Source of the DNA: Agrobacterium cucumeris
GTDB taxonomy: Bacteria > Pseudomonadota > Alphaproteobacteria > Rhizobiales > Rhizobiaceae
Direction: 5' to 3'
DNA length: 64,000 nucleotides
Assembly: GCF_030036535.1 (NCBI RefSeq)
Contig: NZ_CP080388.1
Location: 124,001 to 188,000 of the forward strand
The notes beneath the pieces are model-generated. The model did not search any database. It was not told the DNA's origin and was given only the letters and a program-made list of their open reading frames with translations. The position numbers were made by a program, and so were the translations under genes. Below, one piece after another: positions 56,460 to 64,000 of this stretch. Positions within the stretch are counted from its first letter, which is position 1, and every line of letters begins with the position of its first letter.

Positions 56460-57238
56460 GAATTTTCGAGCCGGGCCTCTGCTCCGTCACCTTCCGCTCC
56501 CTGTCGCCGCAGGCCGTCATCGACCTTGCCGTCGCGAACGGCATCAAGGCAATCGAGTGGGGCGCGGATATCCATGTGCCGTCAGGCGATCTCGAAAACG
56601 CAAGGGATGTGGTCGAGCGGACGGCCAAAGCGGGCCTGACCGTCTCTTCCTACGGTTCCTACATCTTCGCGCCGGATTTTACGCGGCAAGATTTGACCGC
56701 CGTTCTCGAAACTGCCAAAGCGCTCGGCACCGGCCATATCCGTATCTGGCCGGGCCAACGCAAAAGGCCCTCCACCGACTACTCTCCCGCCGAGCGCCGC
56801 AGGGCCACCGAGGCACTGGCAGAGATCGCCCGCCATGCGCAAGATTACGGCATGACGATTGGCCTCGAATATCACCCCAATTCACTGACGGACACCCTGC
56901 CTTCGGCCCTGCAACTGGCGCAGGATTTGGCCATGCCCAACCTCTTTTTCTACTGGCAGCCGGCACCCGGCCTGCCGCTCGAAAAGGCTCTCGCTGAAAT
57001 ATCGGAAATCGGCTCACGCATCTGCCATCTGCACGTCTTTGCATGGCTTGCCGACACCAGCCGCCTGCCGCTTGCCGACCGCGCGGATTATTGGCGGTCG
57101 TGTGTCGAGGCGTTACCCCAAAGCGACTGGACGAAACCGGCTTATGCGATGCTGGAATTCGTCAAAGGTGACGATGTCGGCCAGTTTGCGGAAGATGCGG
57201 TGGCGCTACGCGAGATCCTCGCCGGTCATACCGATTAG
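56456..57238 (+). CDS. Sugar phosphate isomerase/epimerase (AP endonuclease 2-like TIM barrel)
   Basis: The 260-residue protein has the xylose-isomerase-like TIM-barrel pattern: GLCSVTFRSLSPQAVIDLAV, GIKAIEWGADIHVP, HIRIWPGQRKRPS, MTIGLEYHPNSLTD and CHLHVF, with probable metal ligands Glu (GLEYH) and His. It would isomerise or epimerise a ketose or cyclitol derivative. ATG 56456 overlaps the dehydrogenase stop (ATGA), so it is the last gene of the lacI-DUF2264 operon. A REP-like element follows. Confidence 0.85.
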   Translation: MRIFEPGLCSVTFRSLSPQAVIDLAVANGIKAIEWGADIHVPSGDLENARDVVERTAKAGLTVSSYGSYIFAPDFTRQDLTAVLETAKALGTGHIRIWPGQRKRPSTDYSPAERRRATEALAEIARHAQDYGMTIGLEYHPNSLTDTLPSALQLAQDLAMPNLFFYWQPAPGLPLEKALAEISEIGSRICHLHVFAWLADTSRLPLADRADYWRSCVEALPQSDWTKPAYAMLEFVKGDDVGQFAEDAVALREILAGHTD

Positions 57239-57263
57239 TGCACGATTGCAACCTCACACGCGA

Positions 57264-57352
57264 CGTCATTCTCGGCCCTGTGCCGGGAATCTAATCACGT
57301 TGAACAAAATCAACATGTTGCAGATCCTCGGGACAGGCCCGAGGATGATAAC
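57264..57352. repeat. Inverted pair of alphaproteobacterial REP-like palindromes
   Basis: Unit 1 (57264-57292) reads CGTCATTCTCGGCCCTGTGC and on; unit 2 (57322-57352), in the opposite orientation, contains ATCCTCGGG-ACAGG-CCCGAGGAT. Each unit is a hairpin of the GTCATyCTCGGGC type common between genes in Rhizobiales. The pair lies between convergent operons and may terminate both. Confidence 0.65.
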
Positions 57353-57411
57353 GCAAGCTTTGCGGACTTCGTTAGCCGCCCTGTGGTGAGACAGCTCTCA
57401 CCCACCCACTC

Positions 57412-58485
<1,074 letters not shown>

Positions 58486-58562
58486 GCTGTTTCTCCCGAC
58501 TGTCGCGCCGCGCCAAGGGCGGCCGCGACAGTGTTGATGGTCTTATAAAATGTTTTCTCGGT

Positions 58563-59438
58563 TCAGCGTTTCATTCCCGTCGTGGCGATGCCTTCGATCA
58601 GCAGCCGCTGGAAAAACAGGAAGAACAGGAAGACCGGCACCAGCGACAGGTTGGACATGGCGAAAAGCGAGGTCCAGTCCGAGCTGCCGGTGGAATCCAC
58701 AAAGGATCTGAGGCCGAGCTGCACGGTGTAGGTGTTGATGTCGTTCAGATAGATCAGCGGACCGAAGAAATCGTCCCAGGTCCAGATGAAGGAAAAGATG
58801 GCAGCCGTCGCCAGCACCGGCATCGACAGGGGCAACATGATCTTCCAGTAGATGCGGAAGGGCGAGCAGCCATCCATGACAGCAGCCTCGTCCAGTTCAC
58901 GCGGGATACCGCGGAAGAACTGCACCATCAGGAAGATGAAGAAGGCATCCGTCGCCAGATATTTCGGCACGATCAGCGGCAGCGAGGTGTTCACCCAGCC
59001 CATTTCCAGAAACAGGATATATTGCGGGATGAGCACGACATGATAGGGCAACATCAAGGTGCCGAGCATCAGCGCGAACCAGAAATTGCGCCCACCGAAC
59101 CGCAGCCTTGCAAAAGCGAAGGCGGTGAGCGAGCAGCCGACCACATTGCCGATGGTGGCGAGCACCGAGATGAAGAAGGAGTTCCAGAAAAACTGCCCGA
59201 AACTCACCTGCAGCCCGGTCCAGCCGCGGATATAACCGCCGATATCGACCGACGAGGGAATGAGCGAGGAAGAACCGAACAGCTCATCCTGCGGCCGGAA
59301 CGAACCTGAAATCATCCACAGAATTGGATAGAGCATCGCAAAGGAAGCAATGATCAGCGCGGTGTGGAGCATCACCGATTTCAGCGGTGTGCGTTGCGGG
59401 CCTTGTCCGGGCCGGGGAGCGGTAACAGCGTCAGTCAT
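58563..59438 (-). CDS. Sugar ABC transporter permease (MalG type), third cluster
   Basis: The 291-residue permease has six membrane helices and the EAA loop ELDEAAVMDGCSPFRIYWKI. It begins with a basic cytoplasmic tail (APRPGQGPQRTPLKSVML) and a long first helix. Its start overlaps the end of the MalF-type gene by 8 bases. It completes the heterodimeric channel; the ATPase gene follows after 77 bases. Confidence 0.91.
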   Translation of the reverse strand: MTDAVTAPRPGQGPQRTPLKSVMLHTALIIASFAMLYPILWMISGSFRPQDELFGSSSLIPSSVDIGGYIRGWTGLQVSFGQFFWNSFFISVLATIGNVVGCSLTAFAFARLRFGGRNFWFALMLGTLMLPYHVVLIPQYILFLEMGWVNTSLPLIVPKYLATDAFFIFLMVQFFRGIPRELDEAAVMDGCSPFRIYWKIMLPLSMPVLATAAIFSFIWTWDDFFGPLIYLNDINTYTVQLGLRSFVDSTGSSDWTSLFAMSNLSLVPVFLFFLFFQRLLIEGIATTGMKR

Positions 59439-60384
59439 CGTAATGCACCCAGTATTTCGCGCTGAGGAACGAGAAGGCCGTGAACAGCGAGATGATGATC
59501 ACCAAAATCCAGGCAAGCGCCGAGGCATAGCCCATGCGGAAGAAACCAAAGGCTTCCTGATAGAGGTAGAGCGTGTAGAACAGCGTCGAGTTGATCGGCC
59601 CGCCGGTGCCTTCGGAAATGATGAAGGCGGGCGTGAAGGCCTTGAAGGCATCGATCGTCTGGATCACGGCGTTGAAGAATATCACCGGTGTCAGGAGCGG
59701 CAGGGTAATGCGGAAGAACTGCCGCACCTTGCTTGCTCCGTCGATTTCGGCGGCTTCATACATATCCTGCGGGATTTGTCTCAGACCCGCGAGGAAGATG
59801 ATCATCGGCGAACCGAACTGCCAGACGGACAGGATGACCAGCGTGTAGATCGAATAATCCGGATTGGAAATCCAGCTTGGTCCTTCATAACCGAAAGCCT
59901 GCCACAGGATCATGTTGACGAGGCCGTCAGAGGCGAAAAGCTGGCGCCAGAGCACGGCAATGGCCACGCTGGAACCCAGCAGCGACGGCAGATAGAAGAT
60001 CGCCCGGTAGAGCGTCAAACCCTTGATGCCGCGATTGAAGGCGAGCGCCACCAGCAGAGCGAAGATGAGCTTCAGCGGCACCGACAGCAGCACATAGGTA
60101 AACGTCACCTGCATGGCCGCTGCAAATTTCGGATCATCGGTGGCGATGCGCACATAGTTTGCCGCCCCCACCCAGTCCGGCGACTGCAACAGGTCATAAT
60201 TGGTGAAAGACAGGTAAAGCGACGCGAGCGCCGGGCCCAGCGTGAGGCCGAAGAAGCCTATCAGCCAGGGCAGGAGAAACAGGTAGGCGTGAATATTGCG
60301 GTCGAACATCCGCTTCACGCTGCCCCGCTTCGGGAGAGCCGCGCCACGGCTCTCCCCCACAAGAGTTTCAGATCGAAATGCCAT
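59431..60384 (-). CDS. Sugar ABC transporter permease (MalF type), third cluster
   Basis: The 317-residue permease has six membrane helices, starting IHAYLFLLPWLIGFFGLTLG, and the EAA loop DMYEAAEIDGASKVRQFFRI. ATG 60384 is preferred over the TTG 60390. It directly follows the binding-protein gene (6 bases). The sequence IDGASKxRQFF places it with importers for plant-derived sugars, but the substrate is not known. Confidence 0.91.
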   Translation of the reverse strand: MAFRSETLVGESRGAALPKRGSVKRMFDRNIHAYLFLLPWLIGFFGLTLGPALASLYLSFTNYDLLQSPDWVGAANYVRIATDDPKFAAAMQVTFTYVLLSVPLKLIFALLVALAFNRGIKGLTLYRAIFYLPSLLGSSVAIAVLWRQLFASDGLVNMILWQAFGYEGPSWISNPDYSIYTLVILSVWQFGSPMIIFLAGLRQIPQDMYEAAEIDGASKVRQFFRITLPLLTPVIFFNAVIQTIDAFKAFTPAFIISEGTGGPINSTLFYTLYLYQEAFGFFRMGYASALAWILVIIISLFTAFSFLSAKYWVHYDD

Positions 60385-60390
60385 ACGCAA

Positions 60391-61680
60391 TCACTTCCGT
60401 TTGATAACGGTTTCAGATTCCTTGACGAGGCGGTCACCGCCCTCTTCAGGCGAAATCTTGCCGAAGCCAACTTCCTCCGCCGTGCGTTTCAGGACAAAGG
60501 CGAACTCGCCTGCACCCGGGGGTGGCGCCGGCGGCAGATCGCCGACGCCGGGAGTAATCTCGGCGATATATTCCACCATGCTCTTGCTGACCTCATCGAG
60601 CTTGGGAGTAAGCGCGTTACGCATGGATTCCGAAGCGGGAACGCCGCGTTCAACGCCCAGAATATCGATGCCCTGCGGGTCGGCGACCAGGAAGTTGATG
60701 AACCCAACCGCCTGCTCGATGCCGGCGCTGCCATTGGCGACGCTGATGAGCATGGAAGGTTTGAGATAGTGGCCGGAAGGGCCATCCTTCGTGCTCTTCG
60801 GATAGGAGCTTATGGCAAGCTTGGCCTTGTTGAGCTTCTGATAACCGACGAACTGGTTGGAATGGGCGAATGCGGTTGCCGCCTTGCCCGTCGTCAGCGG
60901 GTTGGTTTCGATATTGAGCTGGTCGAGCGCCTGCACATCGGCCGGCACACAGGCGCCGCTCTTGCGCAGATCCGCCCACAGGGTGAACCACTTGGTCGCA
61001 TCAGCAGGATCAAAGCCGATGCCGCCATCCTGCGTGTAGAGCGATTTGCCGTTCTGGCGCAGCCAGTTCTCAAAGCTCGGCTCCACGCCACTGGCATCGG
61101 CCGTGGCGTAATAACCGGGTTTCGGCTTGTTCTTGCTGAGCTTGGCGGCGTTTTCGGCAAACTCTTCCCAGGTCTGGCCGATGGACGGCGGTGTCGCGCC
61201 GGATTTTTCCCAGGCGGCCTGATCGAAGAAAACGGCGCTGGAATTGACGCCGAGATTAATGCCGTAAAGCTTGCCATCGACCCGGCCGGAATCGATGTTC
61301 ATCTTGCCGAAATCTTCGATCTTCAGGCCCTTGCCGATATATTCATCGAGCGGCGCAAGCGCGCCGCGACGGCCATATTCGAAGATGTAACGATAATCCA
61401 TCTGGATCAGGTCAGGCGCGTTGCGACCCGCCACCTGCGTGGCAAGGCGCGGCCAGTAATCACTCCAGCCGGCAAACTCACCGGCAATATCGAGATCCGG
61501 CTTGACCTGCTTGTAGGCCGATATCGCCTTGTTGGTGCGATCGGCGCGTTCCTGCGACCCCCACCACAACATGCGAAGGCGCGCGGCCTGCGCCTGCGCC
61601 GACCCTCCTCCCAATGTTGCAAGCGACAGGGCCGCAAGCCCTGCTGAAAGCACACCTCTCCTGTGAAGCATCATGGGCAT
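60391..61680 (-). CDS. Sugar ABC transporter substrate-binding protein, third cluster
   Basis: The 429-residue precursor begins MPMMLHRRGVLSAGLAALSL, a twin-arginine-like signal cut near AQA. The mature part is a family 1 solute-binding protein closely related to the orphan at 51108. Shared segments include the WWGSQERADRTN start, FAHSNQFVGYQKLNKAKLA and ILGVERGVPASESM. ATG 61680 has GGAGGAG 6 bases upstream. It is the first gene of the importer operon and is divergent from the tetR-type gene across a 117-base promoter region with a palindrome. Confidence 0.92.
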   Translation of the reverse strand: MPMMLHRRGVLSAGLAALSLATLGGGSAQAQAARLRMLWWGSQERADRTNKAISAYKQVKPDLDIAGEFAGWSDYWPRLATQVAGRNAPDLIQMDYRYIFEYGRRGALAPLDEYIGKGLKIEDFGKMNIDSGRVDGKLYGINLGVNSSAVFFDQAAWEKSGATPPSIGQTWEEFAENAAKLSKNKPKPGYYATADASGVEPSFENWLRQNGKSLYTQDGGIGFDPADATKWFTLWADLRKSGACVPADVQALDQLNIETNPLTTGKAATAFAHSNQFVGYQKLNKAKLAISSYPKSTKDGPSGHYLKPSMLISVANGSAGIEQAVGFINFLVADPQGIDILGVERGVPASESMRNALTPKLDEVSKSMVEYIAEITPGVGDLPPAPPPGAGEFAFVLKRTAEEVGFGKISPEEGGDRLVKESETVIKRK

Positions 61681-61741
61681 TGGCAACTCCTCCCTATTGA
61701 CTGCCAATTGATGATGAACGTAAACGACACTTGCCGTTTTA

Positions 61742-61755
61742 TAACTAATTGGTTA
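61742..61755. promoter_or_regulatory. TetR-type operator between importer and tetR genes
   Basis: TAACTAATTGGTTA is an inverted repeat with one mismatch (TAACTA/TGGTTA). A perfect version, TAACCA-AA-TGGTTA, lies at 62668-62681 upstream of the oxidoreductase gene. Confidence 0.7.
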
Positions 61756-61797
61756 CATGGGAACACTGATCGCAAACATTGTCAAGCGGGTGCTGAA

Positions 61798-62496
61798 ATG
61801 GAAGAAACGACAAAAAACCAGCCACTCGATCCGGCTTCGGAAAAAGCGCCTGCCCCCAAGCGCAAACGCGCTACCGCACAGGTGCGAAACCCTGAAAGAA
61901 CCCGGGCCGCCATCCTTGAAGCCGCCCGCCGCGAGGTGGCCGCCAAGGGGCTGGCGGGGGCTCGAATCGATGTCGTCGCCCGCCGCGCTGGCACCAACAA
62001 GCGGATGATCTACCATTATTTCGGCGATAAGGATGCGCTTTATCTCGCCGTTCTGGAAGATGCCTATCGCCATATTCGCCACACCGAAAGGCGGCTCGAC
62101 CTTACCCGCAAGCCCCCTTCGGAGGGGTTGCGGGAGCTTGCGCTTTTCACCTGGCATTATTTCCTCGATCACCCCGAATTCCTGAGCATCCTCGCCACCG
62201 AAAACCTCAACAAAGCCCGCTATCTCAGGCAATCCCCGACAATTGCCGCCATGCATTCGAATTTCATTTCGGAGCTGGAAGAGGTGCTGCGGCGCGGCAG
62301 CGACGCCGGCGAATTCCGCGACGGCCTCGATCCGATCGACGTCTATCTGACCATCGCTTCACTCGGTGCTTTCTATCTGTCGAACCGGTTCACGCTGTCG
62401 ACGATCTTCCAGCGCGACCTGACCGACCCTGCCGAACTGGAAAGATGGGGCCAGCACATCGTCGACACGCTGCTTGCTGCAGTGCGGCCAGTCTGA
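61798..62496 (+). CDS. TetR-family transcriptional regulator
   Basis: The 232-residue regulator has a basic N-terminal arm, then a TetR HTH at about residues 33-80 (RTRAAILEAARREVAAKGLA, GTNKRMIYHYFGDKDALYLA) and a C-terminal helical domain of the TetR_C_6/RutR-like sort. ATG 61798 gives the usual length; the frame is open to 61663 but that would overlap the divergent binding-protein gene and cover the operator. It probably represses both the importer operon and the oxidoreductase operon through the shared palindrome. Confidence 0.9.
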   Translation: MEETTKNQPLDPASEKAPAPKRKRATAQVRNPERTRAAILEAARREVAAKGLAGARIDVVARRAGTNKRMIYHYFGDKDALYLAVLEDAYRHIRHTERRLDLTRKPPSEGLRELALFTWHYFLDHPEFLSILATENLNKARYLRQSPTIAAMHSNFISELEEVLRRGSDAGEFRDGLDPIDVYLTIASLGAFYLSNRFTLSTIFQRDLTDPAELERWGQHIVDTLLAAVRPV

Positions 62497-62667
62497 GCCG
62501 GCAGAACCGAATTCTCGTTTAACAACAGCGACGACGCGCTTTCGCATCCGCGAAGCGCGTCGTTTTCTTTTGCGGCGCGGTGAAGAAGCCAGACGGCGGC
62601 CTCTCTCGAAATTTGAATTTTGTCCGCCAAAAACACCTTGACAGATCGCATCCTTCACGACCACAAA

Positions 62668-62681
62668 TAACCAAATGGTTA
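62668..62681. promoter_or_regulatory. Perfect TetR-type palindrome upstream of the oxidoreductase operon
   Basis: TAACCA-AA-TGGTTA is a perfect 6-bp inverted repeat 60 bases before ATG 62741. It matches the site at 61742-61755 in 12 of 14 positions, so one regulator probably binds both. Confidence 0.72.
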
Positions 62682-62740
62682 CAAATTGCCATGTTTGACG
62701 GAAGCGGCTTTCGGGAAAAGGCCGCCTTGGGAGGAAATTC

Positions 62741-63883
62741 ATGAAACGTATCGGCGTCATCATGCACGGCATCACCGGCCGCATGGGTTACAACCAGCAT
62801 CTCGTTCGCTCCGTTCTCGCTATTCGCGATCAGGGCGGCGTGCTTTTGAAGAACGGCGAAAGGGTCATGCTTGACCCCATTCTGGTCGGCCGCAACGGCG
62901 CAAAGATCGAGGAAATCGCGAAAAAGCATAATGTCGCCCGCTGGACGACCGATATCGATGCGGCGCTTGCAAACCCTGACGATACGCTGTTCTTCGATGC
63001 CGGCACGACGCAGATGCGCGGCAGCCTGCTGGAGAAAGCCATCAAGGCCGGCAAGAACGTTTATTGCGAAAAGCCGATTTCCGACACGATGGAAGAGGCG
63101 CTGGCGATTGCCCGGCTCGCCGAAAGCGCCGGTATCAAGCACGGCGTGGTGCAGGACAAGCTGTTCCTGCCCGGCCTGCGCAAGCTCGCCATGCTGCGCG
63201 ACAGCGGATTTTTCGGCAAAATCCTCTCGGTGCGCGGTGAGTTCGGCTACTGGGTATTCGAGGGCGACTGGCAGCCGGCGCAGCGCCCGTCATGGAACTA
63301 CCGCCTGAAGGATGGCGGCGGCATCATTCTCGATATGCTGTGCCACTGGCGGTATGTGCTCGACAATCTGTTCGGCCCGGTAAAATCGGTGAGCTGCCTT
63401 GGCGCCACCCATATTCCGGAACGTTTTGATGAGCAGGGCAAAGCCTATAAGGCGGATGCGGACGATGCGGCCTATGCCACTTTCGAGCTGGAAGGCGGCG
63501 CCATCGCCCACATCAACTCTTCATGGGCGGTGCGGGTGCGCCGCGACGATCTCGTCACCTTCCAGGTGGATGGCACCCATGGTTCGGCGGTGGCAGGCCT
63601 GACCAAATGCTTCACCCAGCACCGCACCAATACACCGAAACCGGTGTGGAACCCCGACCAGCCGCAGACCATCGATTTCTACAAGACCTGGCAGGAAGTG
63701 CCCGACAATGTCGTCTATGACAACGGCTTCAAGGCGCAATGGGAAATGTTCGTGCGCCATCTGGTGGACAATGACCCATGGCCCTACGGGCTGATAGAAG
63801 GCGTGAAGGGCGTGCAGCTTGCCGAACTGGGGCTGAGATCGTGGAAGGAACGCCGCTGGCTCGACGTTCCCGCTATTTCCTGA
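62741..63883 (+). CDS. Gfo/Idh/MocA-family oxidoreductase
   Basis: The 380-residue enzyme has an N-terminal Rossmann domain (RIGVIMHGITGRMGYNQHLV) and the family signature with Glu110-Lys111-Pro112 (VYCEKPISDTMEEAL). A C-terminal alpha/beta substrate domain includes RLKDGGGIILDMLCHWRYVL, where the His/Asp pair is typical of the active site. It oxidises or reduces a sugar or cyclitol hydroxyl with NAD(P). GGAGG precedes ATG 62741. It is followed after 7 bases by another gene, so it begins an operon under the TetR-type palindrome. Confidence 0.9.
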   Translation: MKRIGVIMHGITGRMGYNQHLVRSVLAIRDQGGVLLKNGERVMLDPILVGRNGAKIEEIAKKHNVARWTTDIDAALANPDDTLFFDAGTTQMRGSLLEKAIKAGKNVYCEKPISDTMEEALAIARLAESAGIKHGVVQDKLFLPGLRKLAMLRDSGFFGKILSVRGEFGYWVFEGDWQPAQRPSWNYRLKDGGGIILDMLCHWRYVLDNLFGPVKSVSCLGATHIPERFDEQGKAYKADADDAAYATFELEGGAIAHINSSWAVRVRRDDLVTFQVDGTHGSAVAGLTKCFTQHRTNTPKPVWNPDQPQTIDFYKTWQEVPDNVVYDNGFKAQWEMFVRHLVDNDPWPYGLIEGVKGVQLAELGLRSWKERRWLDVPAIS

Positions 63884-63890
63884 GGAGGCG

Positions 63891-64000
63891 ATGTTGAGCG
63901 AACTCAAACTACCGAAGGACGACCGTAGTATCGAGGTCTACAAATTGTCCGGCACGCCCGTCGCGGTTGAAAAACGAAGTGCCGCGGATTTCAACCGCGT
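63891..64000 (+). CDS. Start of a further catabolic gene, truncated by window edge (possibly DUF993/dihydrodipicolinate-synthase-like)
   Basis: An ATG at 63891 has GAGGAGG 3-9 bases upstream and opens a frame that continues to the window end (36 residues: MLSELKLPKDDRSIEVYKLS and on). The N-terminus is reminiscent of DUF993 aldolase-like proteins that often follow such oxidoreductases, but too little is visible to be sure. It is in one operon with the oxidoreductase gene. Confidence 0.55.
   Translation, partial: MLSELKLPKDDRSIEVYKLSGTPVAVEKRSAADFNR

Noticed and set aside
59350..61647. 765-codon open frame on the plus strand across the ABC importer genes
   Set aside because: It is the complement of three well-supported minus-strand genes with clear family motifs; its Arg/Gly/His-rich translation has no domain and arises from high GC.
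61663..61797. Upstream extension of the TetR-type gene
   Set aside because: It would overlap the divergent binding-protein start and cover the operator; the TetR domain begins after 61798.

Overview
The window is about 60 % GC and reads like a Rhizobiaceae replicon, most likely from the Agrobacterium tumefaciens complex. The grounds are the gene content: a complete ugpBAEC operon, many carbohydrate ABC importers with MalK/UgpC-type ATPases, a C39/papain-like accessory island, an alphaproteobacterial REP-like repeat, and siderophore genes with FecI/FecR signalling. This assignment is inference; no rRNA, tRNA, CRISPR array or IS element was seen.

Layout. (1) 1-11163: the 3' end of a siderophore locus. 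It holds the tail of an NRPS, a discrete type II thioesterase, a FhuF-type ferric-siderophore reductase, a TonB receptor with a signalling domain, a substrate-binding protein with two FecCD permeases and an ATPase, then an ECF sigma factor and FecR sensor, closed by a strong intrinsic terminator. (2) 11257-21351: catabolic, efflux and resistance genes: dgdA/dgdR, an NCS2 nucleobase permease, a CHASE4-GGDEF cyclase, an MFS carrier, the divergent ampC/ampR pair and chrA. (3) 21464-27138: an unusual minus-strand island of four genes (an exported coiled-coil protein, a 622-residue coiled-coil protein with a central hydrophobic hairpin, a papain-like protease, an unknown protein) beside a divergent HTH protein and an AT-rich control region. 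This is the best candidate for an undescribed system; the coiled-coil pair resembles the architecture of alpha-helical pore-forming toxins. (4) 27223-34451: a GntR regulator, a DnaQ-like exonuclease, and a second FecI-FecR-TonB receptor set whose receptor carries an extra OmpA/Omp25-like barrel at its C-terminus. (5) 34520-39530: small lipoprotein, lytic transglycosylase, cytoplasmic double-PAS chemoreceptor, membrane methyltransferase-like protein, PhnB-like VOC protein.

(6) 39791-63998: almost entirely carbohydrate or polyol uptake and catabolism. ugpBAEC imports glycerol-3-phosphate. A minus-strand operon combines a GH51 arabinofuranosidase with its own ABC importer and an ArsR-like regulator. 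A LacI regulator controls a DUF2264/hydroxyacid dehydrogenase/sugar isomerase operon and probably an orphan substrate-binding protein. Next comes a second ABC importer, divergent from a TetR regulator, and then a Gfo/Idh oxidoreductase operon that runs off the right edge. Several of these promoters carry clear palindromes: an LTTR box at dgdA/dgdR, a 9-bp inverted repeat before abfA, four TTGCAA copies at the LacI gene, and a TAACCA-type palindrome shared by the TetR promoter and the oxidoreductase promoter.
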